Positions 32,449 to 44,192 of a DNA stretch of 64,000 nt are shown piece after piece; positions within the stretch are counted from its first letter, which is position 1, and each line of letters starts with the position of its first letter. The position numbers were made by a program, and so were the translations under genes. Source of the DNA: Prorocentrum cordatum (lineage: Eukaryota > Sar > Dinophyceae > Prorocentrales > Prorocentraceae); contig CAUYUJ010015511.1 of the NCBI GenBank assembly GCA_963575745.1, positions 215,642 to 279,641 of the forward strand, in the 5' to 3' direction. A model generated the notes under the pieces. The model saw nothing but the letters and a program-made list of their open reading frames with translations, searched no databases and had not been told where the DNA came from.

Positions 32449-33671
32449 GAGAGACAACAGGAGAACAGCCGTGTCGCGTCGAGCCTGCGTCGTTCGGGCC
32501 GCTCGGGCCCGCCGCGGGCCTCCGATGTCGGCGGCGCCAGACCGTCGTGCTGCGCTGGCGGCGGCCCGCGGGGCCACGCAGGCGGTGCACGCGGCTGCAG
32601 GCCTGGCGCGGGGCACAGGGGCCGTGAGGCTGCTGCGCACCGCGGAAGGCATCTGCAGGGCCGCGGTGGCGAAGCTCGAGGCCGAGCTTCGTGTTCCCCC
32701 CGCGGCCGAGGAGACCCCGCCTCCAGGGGAGAGCCCACCAGCATCAGATGCTGGCCCCGCAGCGGCGGCGCCGCCTGGCCGCGCGAGCCGCCGCCGCCGC
32801 GCGCGGAGGGCCAGACGGGCAGGTGCTGCCGGCGGCCGTGCCGCCGAGGGACCTTCCGAGGTGGAGGCGGAGGAGGGGAGTGACGGGGTGGCGGCCGAGG
32901 CGGCGGCGGAGCTGGCGGAGGCGTCTGCACGTGCAGAGGCTGGAATTGGCGGAGCTGCTGCGGCGGGCAGCGGCGGCGCTGGGGCTGGCGGTGCGCCCAT
33001 GGGCCTTGAGCTCGTGCGCGTGCCTTCCGCGGCGGAGCCCACCGCTAAGAACGAGGACGAGGAGATGGCCGAGCTGAACGACGAGTGGCCGACACGGCCC
33101 CCGTGCGGCTCGCCCAGCCGCCACCCGCGGGCCCTGCTAGCCGCCGCGATGCCATCCTGGCGGCCTTGGCGGTTTCGCCGATCTTCGCCTGCGACCCAGA
33201 CTTGGCGGCGACCTGGAAGTGCCGCACGGCGGAGGAGCTCGAGCGGCTGACCCCCTGGCTCCAAGACGAGCTCGCGGCGCTGGGCCACGCGCCGTGCGCG
33301 CCTGGGATGCTGGGCGCCGATGGCGCACCGCCGTGAGGCGAGTGCTCTAGGGAGCAGGCCGCCTCGCGGCGGGCGCGGCGCTGCTGGCCGCGGCGCGGGG
33401 CGGCCCCCGCGTGCCTCGGGCGCCGCCTGAGGCGCTCTTTCGCCCTCTCCTGGGACCTCCGTGGCGTCCCCCTGCCACGGAAGCGAAGATGGAGGGCGGC
33501 GCGGCTCAACTTGCGAGCTGGCCGTGCCGTGCGGTGGGCTCGGTGGCCCTCCTGAAGCCAGGCCTGCAGCCGTGAGGGCTGCGCGGCCTCGCGCGAGCGT
33601 TCGGGCGTCCGCGGTCGGCCCCGACCGACCGTGGCCGCTCCTTGGGGTGCGAGAGACAACAGGAGAACAGC
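32449..33671 (+). mobile_element. 1.2-kb insertion flanked by 21-bp direct repeats
   Basis: The 21 bases starting GAGAGACAACAGGAG and ending AACAGC occur at 32449-32469 and again, identical, at 33651-33671. Different sequence lies outside each copy. Between them is a GC-rich segment with coding character. A perfect repeat of this length is best explained as a target-site duplication, as long TSDs are typical of LINE-mediated insertion. No poly(A) or terminal inverted repeat is visible. Confidence 0.65.
32471..33336 (+). pseudogene. Ala/Glu-rich LINE ORF1-like fragment
   Basis: Frame 32471-33250 encodes an Ala/Arg/Glu-rich chain with AAAVAKLEAEL-type helices and SAAEPTAKNEDEEMAELND; after a shift the chain continues in frame 33085-33336 with RDAILAALAVSPIFACD and AEELERLTPWLQDELAALG. 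The style matches ORF1-like helical proteins of GC-rich dinoflagellate LINEs, but I cannot name the family. It fills the insertion between the 21-bp repeats. At least one frameshift makes it non-functional as read. Confidence 0.45.
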
Positions 33672-33959
33672 GGGAAGTGATACTAGCCGGGGCGGGCCGC
33701 GCGGCGCTCACGGACGGGGGGGCATCGGCAGCTAACAACCGCCAGAGGTGCACGCCAAAATGGCGCGCAATTTGCTGGCAGTATGGTATCCCGTAACCAC
33801 GGCGAGGGGCAACCCCGCGAGAGATAGCGGGCCGCAAGCGCCTGCGCCTGTACGGGGGGGCAGCACGCGGGAGGCTGAGCGCGGCAAGGGCTATACATTC
33901 CTGCAAGAGGATCGAGCCTTCAGGTGCGTCGATGCCGGCGTGGGTGGCGGCGGCTGATG

Positions 33960-34367
33960 CTTGCGGGGATAGTTTTTTGATTGGCGGCTCCGGGGACAGA
34001 TCCTGGAAACGGGTCGGACACGACTGGGGCACAGAGCGAGATAATTAGCCGCAGGGGCACATAGGCCACTGAAGCGAACGCACATGCAAGGGACAAAATG
34101 ACCCGCATTGGGGGCTGGCGCTGGCGGCCCGACAGAGGAGAACGCAAGCACAAACCTGGAAGCGGACGGGGAGCTGTCGCACACGTAGCGCCAAGCTCCA
34201 GCCGTACCGAACAGCGCGACACGCTGCATTGCGGCGGCACGGGGTGACCAGGCGTGGCCGCACCGACCGTGCAACAGCGGGTGAAGCAAGAAAAAGGGGA
34301 GACACGGCGGGCGCGAGGGCACGCGGCAGTAGGAAAAGGGGAGGGCACAAATGGAAGCCTCACTCAC
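33960..34367 (-). repeat. Intron-like repeat, copy B
   Basis: Minus strand starts GTGAGTGAGGCTTCC at 34367 and ends AACTATCCCCGCAAG at 33960. It aligns at both ends with 7680-7997; the middle differs and the copy is 408 instead of 318 bases. A related 3' end (TATCCCCACAAG, flank CTGGTCC) is at 34425. Confidence 0.55.
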
Positions 34368-34544
34368 AGTGACTCAAGGGACGCTCTTGGGTAAGCGAGC
34401 GACCAGAGCCCAGTCACGGACCAGCTTGTGGGGATACGCGGAGCGTGAGGAATTAGCTTCCGTGTGAGGCGGGGATACAAGCATAAAACACCCTGGAAAC
34501 GCACGCAGGCGCCACGGAAGCAAAAAGTCAGGCGATGCAGCGAA

Positions 34545-34690
34545 CGCGCGCACACACACACTTGCTTTACCGAATTGGTTTCACAAAGGTCGCACAACGC
34601 AAGCACATCCGGGCATGCTCCACACGCAGTACACACGCATACACACAACACACACAACACACCCACACATACACACACTTGTGCACTGCG
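34545..34690. repeat. CA-rich simple sequence
   Basis: ACACACAC runs and AACACACAC phrases, strongest at 34545-34562 and 34620-34680. Confidence 0.85.
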
Positions 34691-35635
34691 AGGCGAACCC
34701 GTGTCGCGAGGCCGGTGACTACTGGAACTACCCCGGGGAAGGACGGAGGAGAGGAGGAGGGAGGACCGCCGAGCGGCTCACAGCCGCGCAGATCCAGACA
34801 CTGCGCACATCCCAATCCAAGATGACAGCCGTGCCACGCACACACAGACACAGACAGGCATGCACCTTGCTCGGGAGATGCGCGCGCGGGCGCGGCGGCG
34901 CGCCGAGAGGTCGCCAAACGCTTCACGGCCGACGCGGTTGGCGCGCGGAGGACCTGGCGCGCGCCAAGCGCGTGCATAATGCACGGCTGGCGCGCGCAGC
35001 CCTCTGAAACCCCCGAGATTGCACCAGTGCAATCCGGCCGAGGCCCCGGAGTACAGCTGGGCGGTTTCACCACTGAAATCGGCTCTGTGGGGTATGCGAT
35101 GCAAATAGAAAGACGCACGGCCACCAGCAGCAGCAAACGCTGCCATCAAACATACATGCAAGCGTGGCTCAGCGGCGCCCGGCGGCGTGATGGGGCGCGG
35201 CGGGGACGGTGGCAAGCGCGCCGCGTCTCGGCTGGAGCGATCCGACCCCCGGGGCGGCGCCGGCCGAAGGTCGAGGGGCATCCTGACTCGTGCTCGGCAG
35301 ACCCAGCTCGGACTCGGTGCAGGAACCTGGCACCTCACTGCCACCCTCCGGGACCGCCCCGCGCGGGAGCGGCGCCCTCCTGCCACCTCTTCCGCCCGCC
35401 TTCCTGCCGCCGCCGGGAGCCCACAACGCACCACCCAACTCGGCGGCGTTGGCCGACAGGCCAAAAGGACACTGGGGCTCTTTCGATGGAACGGGGATGC
35501 GGGGCCGTGGCGCTCGAGCGCCTGCGGTCGTGGGGCACCTGGCTGCGGGGTCAAAGGCCGCGCTCCGCCGCCGGCGATGTCGGGGCCGCCGCGCCGATAA
35601 TGGGGCGCCACCGGGAAGAGCTCGGGAATGGCCCT
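34691..35635. other. No recognisable gene
   Basis: GC-rich, open in several frames on both strands (plus 34979-36109 reaches into the next tract) without a motif. Not called. Confidence 0.4.
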
Positions 35636-36405
35636 CCCTTCCCCCCTTTTCCGCCGCGGCCGCCGCCACGGCCGCCGTCATCGCGGCCGCTGCGGCTGCC
35701 GCCCCCTCCCATTCTCAGAATGTCCTCCGCAGATGAGCCTCCTGCTTCTCATCTTCCCCCTCCTCTTCCTCCCTCTCCTCCTTCTCTTCCTCCCCCTTCT
35801 TCTCCGCGGATGAGCCTCCTGCTTCTCATCTTCCCCCTCCTCTTTCTCTGCCGTCCCCCTCCTTCTGCACGACGTCCCCGTCCTCATGCTGTTCCACATC
35901 GTCTTAGTCCCCCGTGTAGTCGTCTTCGGTTTCGACCTGGTGTTCGTATCCGTCGTCGTCGTCCTCCTCCATCCTGGCTTCGTCGCCGTATGATTCGTAG
36001 CTGTCGTTCTGGAGACGAAGACTCAATAACCGAGTCGAAGAAGAGAGGGCGATCTGCGCTTGGCCAGGATGCTCCCTCAAGGGCAAAAGCCCTCGGCAAA
36101 CCCAGATAGCCCAACACAGTTCGTTTTGCTTTGGGCTCCCTTCCCCTAAGCCGTCGTCACTCCTGATCCTCCAGATCCACATCCTGCTCATCCTGCTCCT
36201 CCTCCTTCTACTCGTCCTCCTCCTTACACTTCTCGTCGAGCTCCTCCTCCTCGAGCTCCTCATCCTCCTCATTGCTCGTTTTCGCCCCCCTTCTCCCTCT
36301 TCCCCTTCCCTGATCATCATAATTCCTCGTCCTTGTTTTCGTTATCCTCCTCCTCCTTCTCCTCCTCCACTTCTCCCTGTCCCGAGGTGCGTTCTGGCCA
36401 ATATC
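35636..36405. repeat. TCC/CTC-rich tract with an internal duplication
   Basis: GATGAGCCTCCTGCTTCTC followed by ATCTTCCCCCTCCTCTT occurs at about 35733 and 35810, 77 bases apart. The minus strand reads acidic (Glu/Asp) in places, as at other CTC tracts in the window; treated as simple sequence. Confidence 0.7.
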
Positions 36406-36591
36406 TCCGATCGAATCCTACCGTGGCCATGAGCGCGCCCCAGGTGGCCCACGAAGGCAGAACCATTACCCGAGACGTACCCACCCCCTCCCCCACGATA
36501 AGCGAATATTTTTTTTGCGCGGGCGCTTCAGACGACAACACACATCGCCAAGCATGCACGACCCAAGCAACCCTCATCTCCGCCTTACCCC

Positions 36592-36955
36592 CCAGGAGCC
36601 CACGAAAGTGGCGACGATTACACAGTTCGCAGCCACCAAAAGAACGGCAAAGTCTCGGCTGGATCCGCGTGGCCCGCGACTCCGCTGGACCTTCCAGGAG
36701 CCTACGATAGTGGCGACGATTGCGCAGTTCGCAGCCACCCAAAGAGCTGAGCTGCGAGGTCTCGGGTGTTCCGCTACTCCGCCGTGCCTCCAAGGAGCCC
36801 ACGAAAATGGCGAACACTGTACAATTCGCAACCACCCAAGGAGCTGCGAAGTCTCGGGTACTCCGCTACTCCGTTGTGCCGTCCAGGAGCCCACGGAAGG
36901 GACGACAATGTGCAACTCGCAGCCACACAAGGAACTGCGAGGTCTCAGGAAGGCG
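36592..36955. repeat. ~95-bp tandem repeat, about four units
   Basis: Units begin CAGGAGCCCACGAAAGTGGC and carry CAGTTCGCAGCCACCCAA and GCGAAGTCTCGGGTACTCCG. The same unit, same orientation, recurs at 38575-38755. Confidence 0.88.
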
Positions 36956-38545
36956 TTTCTTTATGTTCGGCGATGACGGGCGTCTTGGGGGGGGGAGGGC
37001 GGGGGGGGGTATGACGTGACGCCCCCCCCCCGCCGTGAAGCTCCGGCACCACAGCCGCGCCCGCGCGCATGACGCGACGAGCGACGAGCGACGAGCGACG
37101 ACGACGACGCGAGCAGCATGTAAGTGGCGATCTGCCCATTGCGCCTGTGTACACCACAACGCTCGCGTGCACCACACCACGCGCGTGCACCACAGCGCCT
37201 GCGTACACCGCAACAGCCGTGTGCAACGCACCGCCCGCGTATACCACAATACTGGGGAGCACTACAGCGCCGGTGTGCATACACCGCAGCAGCCATGTGC
37301 AACACAACGCCTGTGTACACCACAGTGCTTGCGTGCACCGCAGCGCCTGCGCACGCCACAGCGCCTGTCTCACACCGCAGCGCCTGCGTACACCACAGTG
37401 CTTGCGTGCAACGCAGCGCTGGTGTACACCACAGTGCCTGCGTGCATAGGACAGGTAAAAGGAGCATGTACGTCAGGATCTGATGCGGACAAGTAAACGC
37501 CACGCCAGGAAAGTTCTGATAATCGAATGCAGCGCGTTTCCCTCCTCACTCCTCCTCATCCTCCTCCTCCTCCTCCTCCTCCTCCTCCTCGTCCTCCTTT
37601 TCCTCCTTCTTACCCCTCTGTCGTGCGGCTTGGCGTTACAACGCACGTGCGCATCTCAGCGTGCACCGCAGAATGGTCGATTGAATCGGTCCACTTGGTT
37701 CTCGGGCGGCCAGTTTAGCTGGAGCCTCCTGGACGCAAATGGGAGTTAGGGTGATGCGGGCGGACTCGGGGGGACTCGTAGATTCCAGCGGCGCTCCTTT
37801 GTCCATGAGGATTTGTTTTCCATTGCTTTCTGGAATCCACACGCGCTCCATTTTGTCACAAGGATTCCTTCTGAACTTCTATACGCAACAATGGTGCTGT
37901 GTTGCACACGGCTGATGTGGTGCAAACAGGCGCCGTGGCGTACACGGGCACTGCAATGCACGCAGGCATTGTGGTGTACACTGGTGCTGTGTTGCGCACG
38001 GCTGCTGTGGTGTACGGAGGCGCTGTGGTGTACACTGGAGCTGCTGTGCCCGCAAGCACGGTGGCACAAACTGACGCTGTGTTGCACGCGGCCGCTGTGT
38101 ACATCGGCGGCGTGGTGTACACAGGCGCTGTGGTGCATATCGCCACCTACATGTTCGTGCTACCCGTCCTCCGTCATTCCTAACCATTCCCAAACGCCGC
38201 CTGCGCGAAACGTGACGTCACCGAGCACTCCCCGCCCAGATGATTGCCGTCATCGGCCCGGACTTAAAAACAGGCTCCAGCCGCGTCCGCGCGCACGACG
38301 ACGATGAGCGACGAGCGACGAACCACGAGAGACGACGACGAGCGACGAACGAAGACGACGACAACGACGACGACGACGACGACGCCTGCGGACCAGACAC
38401 CTATGCGGATTCCTACGCGGACACCTACGCGGATCCCAATGCGCACGGCGGCAGTGCCCGGAGCGCACTTGGGGGGGGAGCGTTACGTCATAGGGGGGGG
38501 GGGAGCGGGGGCCATGACGCCCGTCATGCCCCAAGCAATAAAGAA
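36945..38545. repeat. Mosaic of nested inverted and direct repeats
   Basis: Outer inverted arms: GATGACGGGCGTC, G/C runs and TATGACGTRACGC at 36966-37050, and as reverse complement at 38450-38540. Inner inverted arms: CATGTAAGTGGCGATCTGC and ACACCACAGYGCCTGCGTAC units (37112-37460) against 37895-38165. Between outer and inner arms the GAGCGACGAGCGACG block is direct (37065-37110, 38290-38350), so simple inversion does not explain the whole. A (CTC)n lies between the inner arms at 37555-37592. Confidence 0.75.
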
Positions 38546-38574
38546 ATGGCCTCCAGCTGGGTCCGCGTGGCCCC

Positions 38575-38755
38575 CGGCGCCGCTGGACCTTCCAGGAGCC
38601 CACGAAAGTGGCGAACACTGCGCAATTCGCAACCACCCAGAAAGCTGCGAAGTCTCGGGTACTCCGCTACTCCGCCGTACCTCCCAGGAGCCCACGGACG
38701 TGGCGACAACTGCGCAGTTCGCAGCCACCCAGAGAGCAGCACAGAAGGAGGCAAG
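38575..38755. repeat. ~95-bp tandem repeat, second array
   Basis: Two full units of the 36592-36955 type, in the same orientation. Confidence 0.85.
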
Positions 38756-40262
38756 ATGAGGGGGGAGCACGAGAGGAAGGTGAAGACCTCAGCGCTCTAT
38801 TCAAGACGAGAACCCAACACAGGAGGGTTGAAAAAACAGACGGCACAACAAACGGAGACGACACACGTGAGGACACAAAACCCGTCCGAGGACCAGTGCC
38901 ACAAGAATATGGTAGGCATGGGAAAACACAGGGCACACGGGTACCCTTGTGTTGGCATGCTGGACCTACTAACCAGCCCCGCCAGTACTCGATTCTCCTC
39001 CACGTCCCTTTTTTTCCTCGTTCCTTCTCCGATCTCCGACGTCGTGGTTTTGTCGAATTGGTGGTCCGTGAAACACAAACACTGTCGAAGGCTTCTGGCC
39101 TAGAAGAATGGAACGACCAGCTCAGGTTGTCGTCCACCGCCCAAGCGGCCTCGAAGCCCTCCTCCTCCTCCTGCCGCCCCGTCGTCATCCTCCTCCTCTC
39201 GGCCCCACCCCCTCCCTGGATCGTGCGTCTGGGGCACGGCCTGCACAGAGAGGAGAATTCGCAAGAGACCGACTTCGGCGCCTCTGACCTTGAGCTGAGC
39301 TCTCACCATAGGTCATCAGGACCGCTCGCTAACAACCCCCTCCCTCCCTGAGACCCTGCTCTGCCCCCCCCGCCCCCTCCTGCACGTCGCCCCAACAAGA
39401 GGCATCGCCACTGCAGATCAGGGCGCAAGGTGCCGCCCCACCCGCCACCCAGAGATCCAGCTCACCAGCAGGCGCTGCCCCCCCAGGCGCGGTGCCCCTC
39501 TCCGAGGTCCGACTGGAGGGAGGGAACGAGCCTCTCATGGGCAATTTGTTCTCCCAGCGGAGCTCCCGCGGGCAGTCCCAGAGAGCGAGAGAGGAATCCC
39601 TTTAAGTGATTTTGACTGGACCTCAAGGCACCCTAAATGGAAGGGGTGATTAACCAAGACCTTGGCCCGCCCGAGACACTTGCATGGTTAACAGTGTCCT
39701 GGCTTACGGGGCCCTGGGGAGCCACCCGCGAGAGGAGCTCCGGAAGATCTCCTGCGGGCAGCACCCAGCTGAACCCGACCCCGAGCGGCTCCGAGCCCCA
39801 AGCTCCTCGGCCCCCCCTCCCGCAGGCGGCCCGTCCTGAGCGCGCTGGCGATCAGGGACCGCTCCTCGGGCGAGGGGCGGGGCAGCAGTCGTCGCCGCCG
39901 CCGCCTCGCCGAGGGAGGAGGACGAGGAGAACGAGGAGGAAGAGGAGGAGGAGGTGGACCAAGGTGTTGGCACGCTGTTTTGGCCCTCCGTTGGTCTGGC
40001 CTACAGAAACTCTGGAAGGCTTCCAGCGTAAGCCTACTCGTCAAGAGACTTCCCCCGAAACCTCCAGGAACCGAGGAGAAACCGTGATCGAATGATGGTA
40101 TGCTGTGTTCGCAGGCCTCTAGAAGGCGTGCTCCTCGCCGCGACTGGATACGCCTCAAAATTATGCTCGGAACGTGCTCCTAGACAGGTCCAAGGATCGA
40201 TTTCGACGAGGAAGAGGAGCTGGAAGCGGTTATCAGATTCCGCCTCTTCCTCTTATGCTTCC
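38756..40262. other. No recognisable gene
   Basis: Starts with a fragment related to the satellite tail (ACGAGAACCCAACAC, 38800-38820). Later GC-rich frames (plus 39637-40095 and its minus shadow) have no motif; a GAGGAG-rich patch lies at 39910-39955. Confidence 0.4.
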
Positions 40263-40430
40263 TTCTCCTCCTCCTCCTCCTCCTCCTCCTCCTCCTCCTC
40301 CTCCTCCTCCTCCTCCCCTTCCTCCGCTTCACTCGTCTTTATCCCCCTCCTCCTCCTCCTCCTCCTCCTCCTCCTCCTCCACCACCTCCTCCACCTCCTC
40401 CTCCTCCTCTACGGGGGGGAGGGGTTGGAG
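40263..40430. repeat. (CTC)n microsatellite, two blocks
   Basis: CTC runs at 40266-40316 and 40345-40412 separated by about 30 bases. Confidence 0.97.
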
Positions 40431-41525
40431 AGCATAACGGGACCCCACGTCTTTAATCATGATAAAGAGATGATTGAATAAGAGAATCATGAACGGGATA
40501 ACGGCGTCGATGATGTTCGGTCCATTTAGTGCGGGATGATGACAAAAGACACCTCGGGTATTGAGCTTCTAATAAGGACGCCATTCATGACATAACCCTT
40601 CGTAATGATCCCTTGTTTTTTCCCCAAGCGCTTTTGTGGCAGGAGAAGGAGGACAGCTGAGGTGAGTGAACGGGCGACGAGAGCTGGCCACAGTGCAGAG
40701 ATGAAGGCAAAAACCTGCAGTAGCCCCGGACTCGGGCAAAGGGGGGAGAGCGGAAGGGGGAGAAGGGCAGACCTGCCTGAAGATACGAATTCCCACAAAA
40801 TGTATCATCCTGAAAAGGGCAAATGCATGCATCGGCCACGCGGCCGGGACAAGCAAGCGCTACCCGTGACATTCATTGTCCGACCATTTGCCCAAAGTTG
40901 GGGCAACAAAGTGAAACCACGACTGACAACACAATATGAGCCTCGCCCTCAGATGCCAAGGAGGAGGAGGAGGAATTGGAGGAGGAGGAGGACGAGGAAG
41001 GAGAGAGCGGTGAAGCCCTTGCACTCGGAAATCCCCCTCGAGCGCAGCTCCCGACAGAGCGAATCTAGGAAGCTATCACGATGGTGGATAGTGGAAAGCG
41101 GCAGCGGCAGGAGAGGAGAGAAAAAGGAAAGTGACGCGACGAACAAATAGCACTCCGACGGACAAGGTGTCCAGAAGTGAAGCTCCAGCATTCGGGGGAG
41201 AACGAGGACGAGACAGGCAAAGGAGGCGGAGAGCCGGCCCGACCCAGCAGGGCGGACCGGCGCTCCGCCTCCGGGAGGCCAGGGCGGGAGGACAGAGACG
41301 AGGGAGAGATGCCGTTCGAACCGGTTGCTGGGCGCAGCGCGTCCTGGAATCCATAGGCCAATAAACTGCACCATGATTCAAACAGGGAGGAAGGAAGAGG
41401 GGAGGCGGAGGACGGAGGCGGAGGACGGAGGAAGGAAGGGAGGAGGACCGTGCACGACGAGCGTCGCGGCTGCATCACAGGCCCTCCGGCTGGCCTGACA
41501 AAAATGCCCCGCGACTGCCGTGGCC
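40431..41525. other. No recognisable gene
   Basis: Mixed sequence with a GAGGAG patch at 40960-41000. Overlapping frames without motifs. Confidence 0.4.
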
Positions 41526-41529
41526 TCTA

Positions 41530-42475
41530 GACTACCATGTAGACTGCCACTGTGCTAAGAGGAGAGGACGGGGGCGTGAACTTACGGGGGCGCGGCCTTG
41601 CGGGCAGGCCTAGGCGAAGCACTAGCAAAAACATGCCCAGGCGAATTGCGAACATTTGCTTCGGCATCTGTCCTACATTCTCCCGCATCGGGCGCATGGA
41701 TGGCGCAGCGGGGCCGAGAGGGGGGAGGCCAGAGGGAGCGGGGGGCAGGAGAGAGCAGGGGAGGAGGACGGGAGGGGAGGCACGGGCCAGCGATGCCAGC
41801 CGAGCTACTACGGCCGCGGCGGCGGGCGGGCGCCCACGAACCCTTGCGCCCCTGTGCGTGCGGCGGAGTGCCCGCGGACTAGCTCCACCGCCGCCTGGCC
41901 CAGAGCGGAGGCGGTGGGCGTCGCTGTCGTGTCCGCGTGCCGCCAGCGGACATGCAGACTGTACAGGGCGGCCGTGCGGACGGCCTCGCGGACGAAGATG
42001 TTTCGACCAAATTGCTGCAATGGTTTCGAAAGCAACAGAAAATCGGAGAGAGAGGAGGAGGACGGAGGCAGGGCGAGGTAACGCCAAGCACACTCTTTCA
42101 CCACGCGGCACTGGGAGTGGTGCTCGATGGAATCCTCGGCTAAGCAACCGAAGATGCAAGAGTAATCCTGCTGTCGGAACCGCCGCCCCGTGCACCACCC
42201 GTTAAACCAGGTGCGCACCAGGGCAGCCTTGACACGCGGGGGCACGGCCGGCCTCAGCAAGTGCAAGACTGCATGTGCCCGAAGGGGGCGGGCCACCGCG
42301 GGCAGGCTAATCCGCCACCGGGCGAGCCTACGACGCCAGAAACGTTCCTGGGGCTCAGGGCGCGTCTGCTGGAGGAGGTCCAGGCACGTTCTCTGCCAAA
42401 CCTTGCGGCATCTGGCAGCCTGGGCGGAGGCGTCGGCGTCGTCGCTGCCACTCTCCAGGATCCCCTGTAGGAAGG
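41530..42475 (-). pseudogene. LINE C: 5'-truncated 3' fragment with C-terminal zinc finger
   Basis: The minus-strand chain reads RFWRRRLARWRISLPA (about 42370), then PPRVKAALVRTWFNGWCTGR and CIFGCLAEDSIEHHSQC in frame 41808-42296. The C-x3-C...H-x3-C pattern after RTWFNGWCT is a C-terminal zinc finger seen in dinoflagellate LINE polyproteins. Nothing of RT or endonuclease is present. The 5' side stops at about 42475, exactly where the GGATNCCTT repeat tract begins, as expected for a truncated insertion or a later repeat boundary. At least one frameshift is needed to join the parts. Confidence 0.72.
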
Positions 42476-42479
42476 AGTC

Positions 42480-42955
42480 CTGAGTCAGGGTGCCTGCAGC
42501 AAGGATTTCCTCAACAAGGGCCCCTTTAGAAAACAGTCCTTAATGCGGACCCCTTCCGTAAGAAATCGTTGGTTGGTAACATGCCTGTGGTACGGATTCC
42601 TTGACAAAAGCGCCTGTGATGTAGTATGACATCCGGAGTACGTATACGTAAGGGCAAGTGTACTCAGCTGTCCCCAATTACGTTTGGTTATGTAGTAAGA
42701 GTTCCTTTAGTAAGGACTCCTTCGCAAGTGTGCTTTATTATGGGACACTCAGTAAAGATTCCTCTAGCCAGGAATACTGAGTAAAATCTCCTTTAGACAG
42801 ATCTCCAACTACGGATGCCAAACTTGGAGTCCGTAGCAAGCACCCCTTAATAGGGAACCCTGAGCAAGGATGCCTGTAGTAATGATTCCTTCAGTAGGGA
42901 CCCCTTTTGTAAGGATACTTGTCTTCGGATTCCTTGTCTAGGATGACAGCAACAC
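42480..42955. repeat. GGATNCCTT repeat tract
   Basis: Best-preserved part of the family: AGTAAGGACTCCTTCG, AGTAAAGATTCCTCTAG, GTAGTAATGATTCCTTCAG. Period about 20-25 bases with much drift. Confidence 0.8.
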
Positions 42956-42956
42956 G

Positions 42957-43740
42957 AATCCCACCAGCCCTCTGGGCGTAGGTGGTCTAGGGAGGCTCCT
43001 CTTCCAACCCCTTCTTCCCCTTCGGGGAGGGGGTGGCCCCTCCCCCATACCCCCTGCCCTGGACCTGGACGTTGGGTTTCGCGGGTCGTTGGAGCGTCCA
43101 AAGTGGCCCAAGACGGCCCCAACAACGCCTCAGAGAGCCTACCATGACCTCCAAGATGGCTCAAGATAGCCGGAGATGGCTCAACATGACTGCCAAGATG
43201 CTCCAAGAGGCCCCGAGAACGCTCCAAGACGGCTCCAAGGAGGTCCCCAAGAAGCCAAAAACCTGCAAATACCTAGGGAACCTCAATGTTTGTTGCATCG
43301 TCGCCCGTTCGCTTTGGATAGCCTTCCCAGGCCCCAGGGTGGCTCCAAGATGGCCCAAGGGGGCCCCAAGAGAGGCCCGAGAGAGCCCCAAGACAGCCCC
43401 AAGAGCGCCCACGAGCGCTCCAAGAGCGCCCAAAGAGCGCCCCAAGAGGCGATGCTTCGGGCTCCCGACGGGGGAGGCTAATTGCGACCCTTTCCTCTGT
43501 TGATCGATGTCTTCCAGGATGGCCCCAAGAGCGCCCCTAAAGCTCCCAAGCGCGCCCCGAGAGGAGGCGTCCAAGAGGCCTCCAAGAGGTTCCCAAGAGA
43601 CCCCCAAGAGGCCTCAAGAGGATCCCCGAGGCACCCAAGACGCTTAAAGGCCACCATGGGCCCGCCAAGATGCCCTCCAGACACTCCAAGGGACCTCCAA
43701 CAACCTTCCAAGAGACATTCCAGGAGACTCTGAGAGGCAT
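42957..43740. repeat. Satellite subfamily B, copy 2, with leader
   Basis: Leader CCCACCAGCCCTCTGGGC then GTAGGTGGTCTAG (compare 29685), then CAAGATGGC/CCAAGAGGC phrases from 43080 and the shared spacers (TGTTGCATCGTCGCC; AAGAGGCGATGCT; GATCGATG). Confidence 0.78.
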
Positions 43741-43759
43741 TCAAGAGATATATGGCTCT

Positions 43760-44126
43760 TTTGTTTGCCGTGTTCCTGCTCCTCCCCTCCTGTTCCTACT
43801 CCTCCTTCCCCTCCTCCTTATCCGCCAACTCCTCCTCCGCTTTCCCTCCCCCTCCCCCACCTCCTCCTCCTCCGCCTCCTCCTTCTCCTTGCACACATGC
43901 TTCTCCTCCGTCCTTCCTCCTCGCCCTCCTCTTACTCTTCCTCCTCCTCCTCCTCCGACTCCTCCTCCTTCTTCCCCCTCTTGAGGTACGACGGTTTCTC
44001 CAGCCCCTTGTTCCTCCGTTTGCTCCCCCACGTCCTTGATCAGGGCTGCCCGTTTCCTGATCATCCTCCTCCCACCCCCTGCCACCCTCCTCCTGCATTC
44101 CCACTTCCTCCTCCTTCTCCTCCCCC

Positions 44127-44192
<66 letters not shown>

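Noticed and set aside
32224-34032. 602-codon minus-strand frame
   Set aside because: It runs through the (GA)n microsatellite, the antisense of the TSD-flanked insertion and part of an intron-like repeat, so it joins unrelated sequences.
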